Below the pieces are notes generated by a model. It was given only the letters and a program-made list of their open reading frames with translations. It ran no database searches and was not told the DNA's origin. The position numbers and the translations under genes are program-made. A DNA stretch of 64,000 nucleotides from Chitinophaga chungangae (lineage in GTDB: Bacteria; Bacteroidota; Bacteroidia; Chitinophagales; Chitinophagaceae), in assembly GCF_017742215.1 (NCBI RefSeq), contig NZ_JAGHKP010000001.1, positions 1,612,001 through 1,676,000 on the forward strand, in the 5' to 3' direction. Of the stretch, positions 58,424 through 64,000 are shown piece after piece; positions within the stretch are counted from its first letter, which is position 1; each line of letters opens with the position of its first letter.

Positions 58424-60763
58424 ATGCCTCGATTTTTACCTGTCCTGCTGCTTTGCAGCCTTCTGCCGGCGGCGGTTTCCGCGCAGAAAAACCTCAAACG
58501 GGAGCTCCGCGGAGCCTGGGTGGCCACTTTTACCGGCATAGACTGGCCTAACAGAACACAAACGCCCGCCCAGCAAAGGGCCGCCTTCATCACCATCGCC
58601 AATTATCACAAAGCCACCGGCATGAACGCGCTTTTCGTACAAATGCGCAGCCAGTGCGACGCTATGTACCCCAGCGACATCGAGCCCTGGAGCGCTGACC
58701 TTACCGGCAAACAGGGCACCGCGCCTTCCACGCCCTGGGACCCCATGGCCTTCGCCATCGAGGAATGCCATAAACGCGGCATGGAATTTCACGCCTGGCT
58801 GAACCCTTACCGCGCGGCCAGCAACAGCGCGAACATTCCCGGTTTCGCGGAGAATCACGTCACCAAAACGCACCCCGAATGGCTGCTCAGCCAGGGCGTT
58901 CTCCGCGTGCTGGACCCGGGCCTGCCCGAAGTGCGCGATCATATCATGAATGTGATCGCCGACATCGTAACGCGCTATGACGTGGACGGCATTCATTTCG
59001 ACGATTATTTTTATCCGCCCGCGGCGCCCGCCGGTACCACGCCTTACAACGACGATTCCACGTTCGCTGCCTATCCGCGCGGCTTTACCGTGAAGGCAGA
59101 CTGGCGGAGAGACAATGTGAACCTGCTCATCCAACGCGTATACGACAGCATCCGCACGATCAAACCCTGGGTGAAGTTTGGCGTGAGCCCCTCCGGCATT
59201 TACCGCAACAGCACCAATCCCGCCATCGGCACGCCCACTTCCGGGCTGGAACATTACACCACGCTGTTTGCCGACACGCGCCGCTGGCTGCAGGAAGGAT
59301 GGGTGGATTACATCATGCCGCAGGTGTACTGGTGGATCGGGCAACCCGGCGCGAATTACGGCGCCATCGTGCCCTGGTGGAACAGCCAGGCGGCTGGCCG
59401 GCACATCTACATCGGCATCGCCGGTTATAAGGTGGGCGATGCGGCGCAGGCCGCAGCCTGGCAGGATTCCACGCAGGTGCCGCGGCAGCTGCGCATGAAC
59501 CGGGACAGTCTTTATCCAAATATCTTCGGCCAATCCATTTACAACACCAACAGCCTGCGCAGCAACCGTAAAAATTTCCGCGATTCCCTCCGCCTGCGTA
59601 TGTACGCCAAACCTGCGCTGCTGCCGCAGATGCGCTGGAGAGACAGTATTGCGCCCCCTGCGCCGGAAACCGTCAATGCAACGCCGGACGGCCAAAATGT
59701 GCAGCTTAGCTGGCAGCATTCCGGCGATGCGGCAGACCAGATGAACCGCGCAAGACAGTTTGTGGTATACCGTTCCGAAAACCCGGTGATCAACACCGAT
59801 GAAGCAGCGAATATCCTTGCGGTGACGGACACGGCGGTCTTTTCTTTCACCGATACTTCCGCATTGCCTGCCACCACGTATTATTACACGGTGACTGCGC
59901 TGGACAGGTTCCACAACGAAAGCATCCTTTCCAACCTCTCCGCCAACCTGCCGCCGGAAATACTTTGCCCTGGCGATCAGCAGCTTACCGGCAATGCGGA
60001 CTGCTCCGCCATCATCCCGGATTACCGTTCGCTTGTGATCATCAGCAATCCCGCCGGCGTAAACGTGCTGCAATATCCCGCGCCGGGCAGCAGGGTAGGC
60101 GGCAACAGCGACGTGCGCATTATCGCCACCAATGCGGGCGGAAAATCGGATACCTGCATTTTCAACATACAGCTGCGCGATACGATATCGCCGCGGATCT
60201 CGGACATCGCGCTGAGCCCGGCCATTCTCACCGTGCCGGACCACAGGCTGCATACCATCGACCTGTCTTACACCGTAACGGATTGCAGCGCGGTGACCAA
60301 CACCATCAGCGTAAGCAGCAACGAACCGGTGTACGGTTTGCCGGACTGGGAGATCGTGGACGGCCACACCGTAAAACTCAGAGCCAAACGTAACCCGCTG
60401 GGCAACGGCCGCGTCTACACCATCACCGTTACGTCTGCGGACGCGTCGGGCAACGTTAGCACGGCCACGGCGCAGGTATTGGTGCCGGGCAACAAACCCT
60501 GGACGCAGGGGGAGGGTCTTGCCGTTACCGCGCTGCCGAACCCCACGTTCCACCAGTTCGTGGTGCTGATGGCCAGCAAAGACCCGCAGCCGATCGCGCT
60601 GAGAGTGTACAACAGCAGCGGCATGCTCGTCGAAACCCGCAACAACATCGCGCCGAACAGCACCATCCTGCTGGGCGGAGGTTATAACGCCGGTATCTAT
60701 TACCTGGAAATCATACAGGGCAACAAACGGCAGATACTCAAAGTGATGAAACTGGGGCACTAA
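58424..60763 (+). CDS. GHL10-type glycosidase exported by T9SS
   Basis: 779 residues from ATG 58424 with signal peptide (MPRFLPVLLLCSLLPAAVSA). Catalytic TIM barrel of the GHL10/DUF187 type: RGAWVATFTGIDWPN, HAWLNPYRA, DVDGIHFDDYFYP, VSPSGIYRN, DYIMPQVYWW. A fibronectin-III-like domain (about 410-500), a HYR-like stretch, and a C-terminal T9SS type A tail (about 705-779, with NAGIYYLEIIQGNKRQILKVM) follow. Secreted, surface-attached glycan degradation is likely. Confidence 0.9.
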   Translation: MPRFLPVLLLCSLLPAAVSAQKNLKRELRGAWVATFTGIDWPNRTQTPAQQRAAFITIANYHKATGMNALFVQMRSQCDAMYPSDIEPWSADLTGKQGTAPSTPWDPMAFAIEECHKRGMEFHAWLNPYRAASNSANIPGFAENHVTKTHPEWLLSQGVLRVLDPGLPEVRDHIMNVIADIVTRYDVDGIHFDDYFYPPAAPAGTTPYNDDSTFAAYPRGFTVKADWRRDNVNLLIQRVYDSIRTIKPWVKFGVSPSGIYRNSTNPAIGTPTSGLEHYTTLFADTRRWLQEGWVDYIMPQVYWWIGQPGANYGAIVPWWNSQAAGRHIYIGIAGYKVGDAAQAAAWQDSTQVPRQLRMNRDSLYPNIFGQSIYNTNSLRSNRKNFRDSLRLRMYAKPALLPQMRWRDSIAPPAPETVNATPDGQNVQLSWQHSGDAADQMNRARQFVVYRSENPVINTDEAANILAVTDTAVFSFTDTSALPATTYYYTVTALDRFHNESILSNLSANLPPEILCPGDQQLTGNADCSAIIPDYRSLVIISNPAGVNVLQYPAPGSRVGGNSDVRIIATNAGGKSDTCIFNIQLRDTISPRISDIALSPAILTVPDHRLHTIDLSYTVTDCSAVTNTISVSSNEPVYGLPDWEIVDGHTVKLRAKRNPLGNGRVYTITVTSADASGNVSTATAQVLVPGNKPWTQGEGLAVTALPNPTFHQFVVLMASKDPQPIALRVYNSSGMLVETRNNIAPNSTILLGGGYNAGIYYLEIIQGNKRQILKVMKLGH

Positions 60764-60790
60764 ACCAGATCAATTGCCAACTTTGATCCA

Positions 60791-60824
60791 CAGGGCCGTC
60801 CGCACCCGCGGCGGCCCTGTTTTA
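60791..60824 (+). terminator. Terminator of the glycosidase gene
   Basis: CAGGGCCG and CGGCCCTG (8 bp) with a 13-nt loop, followed by TTTTAATT. Confidence 0.75.
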
Positions 60825-60855
60825 ATTACGGATTTAACAACGTATCTTCCAAAGT

Positions 60856-62130
60856 ATGCGCTTTACCCGTCGAGAAATAGGCGTGGCCCTGTTTGCCGCC
60901 TTTACGAGCTTCTCCGCTTATACCGCCATTTTCGCATTCCGCAAAGCCTTTAACGTAGGGGCTTTCGGCGGGCATACGCTTTTCGGGCTGGATTATAAAA
61001 CGGTGCTGGTAGCCACGCAGGTATTCGGTTATATGCTGAGCAAATTTTACGGGATAAAATTTATCTCCGGCATGAAACGCGTGAACCGGCACTGGATGAT
61101 ACTGGCATTGGTGGGCGTTTCGTGGCTTGCGTGGCTGCTGTTCGCATGGATTCCCCCGCCGTACAATTTCTGGTGCCTGTTCCTCAACGGTTTTCCGTTG
61201 GGCATGCTGTGGGGCGTGGTGTTTTCGTATGTAGAGGGAAGAAGAACGACGGACCTGATCAGCGCGGCGCTGGCGGTGAGCTTCATTTTTGCGTCGGGGC
61301 TGGCGAAAAGCACGGCACAATGGGTGATGAACGCCTGGGGCGTTACCGAATACCAGATGCCTTTCGTGGTGGGCTGCGTGTTTATGCCGGCGTTGCTCGT
61401 GTTCGTATTCATGCTGGAAAAAATTCCCCCGCCCACGGAAGCCGACAAACTGCAGCGCATGGACCGCCAGCCGATGACGGGCGCGGAACGGCTTTCGCTG
61501 CTGAAACGTTTTTGGCCGGGACTTACATTGCTCGTGCTCATCTACATTCTCGTAACCATCCTCCGCGAAGTGCGCGATAGTTTTATGGCAGACATGTGGC
61601 GCGATTCCGGCGCGGTGTTCGAACCAGGTGTGTTTGCACAAACGGAAACGATCATATCGCTGGTGATACTCGTCGTGATCGCCGCCATGATCTGGCTGCG
61701 GCATAATTTTACCGCGTTCATGCTTACGCAATGGATCATGCTGGCGGGTTTTGGGCTGGCGCTGACCGTTACGCTGATGCATGGGCGCGGGCAAACGGAA
61801 ATGTTCACCTGGATGCTGCTCACCGGCCTCGGCCTGTACATGGTGTACATCCCGTTCAACAGCATCCTGTTCGACCGGTTCATCGCGGCGTTCCGCTTCG
61901 CGGGCAACGTGGGTTTCCTGATCTATCTCGCGGATTCTTTCGGCTACCTCGGCAGCGTAGGCGTGATGCTGGCCAAATCGGTGTTCCAGGTGAAGGCCAA
62001 CTGGCTGGGGTTTTACATGCAACTGGTGATGGTAACGGGTTTTACCGGGCTGGCGGGCACAGTGCTGAGCATGTTGTACTTCAGGAAAAAATTCAAACGT
62101 TTCAACCTACAACAGCCAAATGAGCAATAA
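60856..62130 (+). CDS. DUF5690 (MFS-like) membrane protein
   Basis: 424 residues, about 12 membrane helices, with the DUF5690 opening FTSFSAYTAIFAFRKAFNVG, then YKTVLVATQVFGYMLSKFYGIKF, and a central loop (TEADKLQRMDRQPMTGAERLSLLKRFWP). Belongs to the MFS superfamily. It overlaps the convergent DUF1304 gene by 24 bp. Substrate unknown. Confidence 0.8.
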   Translation: MRFTRREIGVALFAAFTSFSAYTAIFAFRKAFNVGAFGGHTLFGLDYKTVLVATQVFGYMLSKFYGIKFISGMKRVNRHWMILALVGVSWLAWLLFAWIPPPYNFWCLFLNGFPLGMLWGVVFSYVEGRRTTDLISAALAVSFIFASGLAKSTAQWVMNAWGVTEYQMPFVVGCVFMPALLVFVFMLEKIPPPTEADKLQRMDRQPMTGAERLSLLKRFWPGLTLLVLIYILVTILREVRDSFMADMWRDSGAVFEPGVFAQTETIISLVILVVIAAMIWLRHNFTAFMLTQWIMLAGFGLALTVTLMHGRGQTEMFTWMLLTGLGLYMVYIPFNSILFDRFIAAFRFAGNVGFLIYLADSFGYLGSVGVMLAKSVFQVKANWLGFYMQLVMVTGFTGLAGTVLSMLYFRKKFKRFNLQQPNEQ

Positions 62131-62469
62131 CGCGATCAGCGCCGGAAGGGCCTGCACGATGAAGATCTTTTTACTGGCGGTGAGCGCGCCGTAAATGCCG
62201 GCAATGGCTACGCAAACGAGGAAAAACACAGCCACATGTTCCTGCCAGGCGGGGTTGCCGATCATCAGGCTCCAGGTAAGCCCTGCGGCGAGAAAACCGT
62301 TGTAAAGGCCCTGGTTGGCGGCCAGCGTTTTGGTGGGCTTGAACAGCTCGGGGGGAATGGTTTTGAAGATCTTCGGCGCCCGGGTGGTCCAGGCGAACAT
62401 TTCGAGATACAGGAAATAAAAATGCAGCAGGGCGATCAGCCCGATCAGGGCAAGGATAAAAGCGGCCAT
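62107..62469 (-). CDS. DUF1304 membrane protein
   Basis: 120 residues with four membrane helices (FILALIGLIALLHFYFLYLEMF, GLYNGFLAAGLTWSLMIG, VAVFFLVCVAIAGIYGAL, ALPALIALLLIWLL). NQGLYNGFLAAGL is the family signature. Function unknown. Convergent overlap with the DUF5690 gene. Confidence 0.85.
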   Translation of the reverse strand: MAAFILALIGLIALLHFYFLYLEMFAWTTRAPKIFKTIPPELFKPTKTLAANQGLYNGFLAAGLTWSLMIGNPAWQEHVAVFFLVCVAIAGIYGALTASKKIFIVQALPALIALLLIWLL

Positions 62470-62655
62470 ATCACGATGGTTTAATCTTTCTGAAATATAA
62501 TGGAAACCGGCGGCAATTGTTCAATATCGGACAGGGCCTGTAACGTAAACGGACAAACCACTTCGTATTTTTTGTTTCTTTCCGTTCATTATCAATTATT
62601 TGTGTTTTTGACCTGTTTTTTGATGGAAGAAACAAGACTGTATAAATCCCGCCGT

Positions 62656-64000
62656 ATGTTGTACAACCATCTGAAGATCGCTTTCCGTTCGCTGAGAAGG
62701 AAACTCTCGTTTACCCTGCTGAACGTTGCCGGGCTGGCTGTGGGCATTGCCGCAGCATTGCTGATATTTGCCGTGGTCAGGCATGAGCTGAGCTTTGAAG
62801 ATTTTCAGCCGAACAAAGACCGGATCTACCGGGTCGCGTCGTTGTCGATAAGCCGCAGCAATGGCGAAACCGTGGCGAAAAACGGCGGGGTGCCGCTGAT
62901 ATTGCCGCCCACTTTCCGCAACGATTTCCCGCAGTTCGAAAAAGTGGCGGCCATGTGGCATCTCGGGCAGGGGCAGATCTATATCCCCGGCAAAAACGGC
63001 GCGCCGGAAAAACGTTTCCTCGAGCTGGACCATATGGCCTGGTGCGAAGCAGGTATCTTCAGCATGTTCGACTACAAATGGCTCGCCGGCAACGCGGACG
63101 GGCTTTCCCGGCCCAATACCGCGGTGGTCGCGGCCAGCATTGCCGAAAAATATTTTGGCAGCGCGCAAAAGGCACTGGGCCAAACCATCCAGCTGTTCTC
63201 GTTTCGAATACCCTTCGAAATAACCGGCGTGTATGCGGACCCGCCCGCCAATTCCGACATGGGCACCCGGCTCGCGTTTTCCTATCCTACTTTTATTTCT
63301 GCCACTTCCTACACTTCGGAGGAATGGAAAAATCTCAGCGGAAATTCCGTTTGTTATGTGCTGTTGCGCAAAGGAGCTGATGCTGCGGCAGTAACCGCTC
63401 AATTACCGGCATTCGTTAAAAAATATTACAACGAAGACGCGCGCAATACGCCGAATGTAACTTCCCTCATGCTGCAGCCGCTGTCTGAAATTCATACCAG
63501 TAAAGACCTCGGGCCTTTCGAGGGAAATAAGTTCACTTCGCGCGAATTGGTAACCCTGAGTATGATCGGCGTATTCCTGCTGATCGTGGCCTGTATCAAT
63601 TTTATCAACCTGGCCACCGCATTGTCTGTCAACCGCGCCAGGGAGATCGGCGTGCGCAAGGTGCTGGGCAGCAACCGCTGGCAGCTGATGCGGCAGTTCC
63701 TGCACGAAACAGCGCTGATTACTGCGTGTTCCGTACTGTTGGGCGTGGTTTTGGCGTTTGCAGCCATGCCGGAGCTGGAAAAACTTCTTGGTAAAACGCT
63801 GCTTATCCCGGTATGGAGCATGCTGGGTTTTCTCGCGTTGCTGCTGGTGGCAGTCACTTTCCTGGCGGGATTTTACCCGGCGATGATCGTGTCTGGCTTT
63901 AACCCGCTGGCCGCGCTGAAAAACCGTCTCAGCCGCGCGGCCGCCGGGGGCGTTTCGATGCGCAGGGGCCTGGTGGTGTTCCAGTTCGTGGTGGCGCAGC
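62656..64000 (+). CDS. MacB/FtsX-type permease, N-terminal part (partial)
   Basis: The frame from ATG 62656 (MLYNHLKIAFRSLRRKLSFT) is open to the right window edge, about 448 residues visible; ATG at 62623 adds 11 residues. A first membrane helix (LLNVAGLAVGIAAALLIFAVV) is followed by a MacB periplasmic domain (about residues 45-270), then FtsX helices (LVTLSMIGVFLLIVACINFINL, then REIGVRKVLGSNRWQLMRQFL). Such Bacteroidota permeases (about 790 aa) export peptides or lipids with an ATPase. No ATPase gene is visible in the window. Confidence 0.85.
   Translation, partial: MLYNHLKIAFRSLRRKLSFTLLNVAGLAVGIAAALLIFAVVRHELSFEDFQPNKDRIYRVASLSISRSNGETVAKNGGVPLILPPTFRNDFPQFEKVAAMWHLGQGQIYIPGKNGAPEKRFLELDHMAWCEAGIFSMFDYKWLAGNADGLSRPNTAVVAASIAEKYFGSAQKALGQTIQLFSFRIPFEITGVYADPPANSDMGTRLAFSYPTFISATSYTSEEWKNLSGNSVCYVLLRKGADAAAVTAQLPAFVKKYYNEDARNTPNVTSLMLQPLSEIHTSKDLGPFEGNKFTSRELVTLSMIGVFLLIVACINFINLATALSVNRAREIGVRKVLGSNRWQLMRQFLHETALITACSVLLGVVLAFAAMPELEKLLGKTLLIPVWSMLGFLALLLVAVTFLAGFYPAMIVSGFNPLAALKNRLSRAAAGGVSMRRGLVVFQFVVAQ

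Noticed and set aside
58436..60760. A 774-codon minus-strand frame opposite the glycosidase
   Set aside because: The forward gene carries signal peptide, catalytic motifs and T9SS tail; the reverse frame is arginine/valine-rich and has none of these.
1..64000. CRISPR arrays or rRNA genes
   Set aside because: No regularly spaced direct repeats of 25-40 bp and no rRNA-like sequence were seen.

Overview
The window joins a temperate phage genome (1 to about 32.2 kb, with its left end beyond the window edge) to ordinary chromosome (about 32.9-64 kb) of a Bacteroidota bacterium, most likely of the Chitinophagaceae. The evidence for the host is a type IX secretion C-terminal tail on a secreted glycosidase, Bacteroidota-only families (DUF2723, DUF5690, DUF6660, CusA-TolC fusions), promoters of the TTTG / TAnnTTTG type, and AT-rich leaders without Shine-Dalgarno sites. 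The species is not identifiable by reading alone.

Prophage. Positions 1-2831 are read leftward: a RecF/SMC-type ATPase, a ribbon-helix-helix protein, an odd over-long tRNA-like gene in a gene-poor, hairpin-rich stretch, three start-stop-overlapping micro-proteins with single membrane helices, and a Cro-like regulator. This regulator faces a CI-like HTH protein (2952-3332) across a 120-bp switch with phased repeats. A few accessory genes follow (a second HTH regulator, a secreted SHOCT protein, an orphan NUMOD1-like protein). The late operon runs rightward from 6.4 kb: terminase small and large subunits, portal, scaffold-like protein, major capsid protein behind a three-hairpin leader, connector and tail genes, a 1099-residue tape measure, tail-tip proteins, a fibre, and a beta-helix spike with a signal peptide. 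A sheath gene is absent, so a siphovirus is likely. The lysis cassette holds two holin-like proteins, an esterase/beta-helix fusion, a single-protein spanin and a GH108 endolysin. After it come a YedK/HMCES-type DNA-protein crosslink protein and accessory genes ending in an XRE regulator with a perfect operator palindrome. No integrase is visible. The right boundary probably lies in the gene-poor stretch 32.1-32.5 kb.

Chromosome. A Gfo/Idh/MocA oxidoreductase and a DUF1080 3-keto-glycoside hydrolase form an operon, with a TIM-barrel sugar isomerase about 3 kb away. Between them lies a MoxR-type ATPase plus VWA protein pair. Then come a DUF2185 immunity-like protein, a DUF2723 glycosyltransferase, an ABM monooxygenase with a SAM hydrolase, an SDR, and a heavy-metal RND efflux operon (DUF6660, CusA-TolC fusion, CusB-like adaptor). 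Further right are an SRPBCC protein, an ECF sigma factor with its YCII partner, a DEAD-box helicase, a small membrane protein, a lipoprotein, an ArsR-SRPBCC-DoxX operon behind a double operator, DUF4256, a YdeI-like protein, a T9SS-exported GHL10 glycosidase, a DUF5690 transporter, DUF1304, and the start of a MacB/FtsX-type permease.
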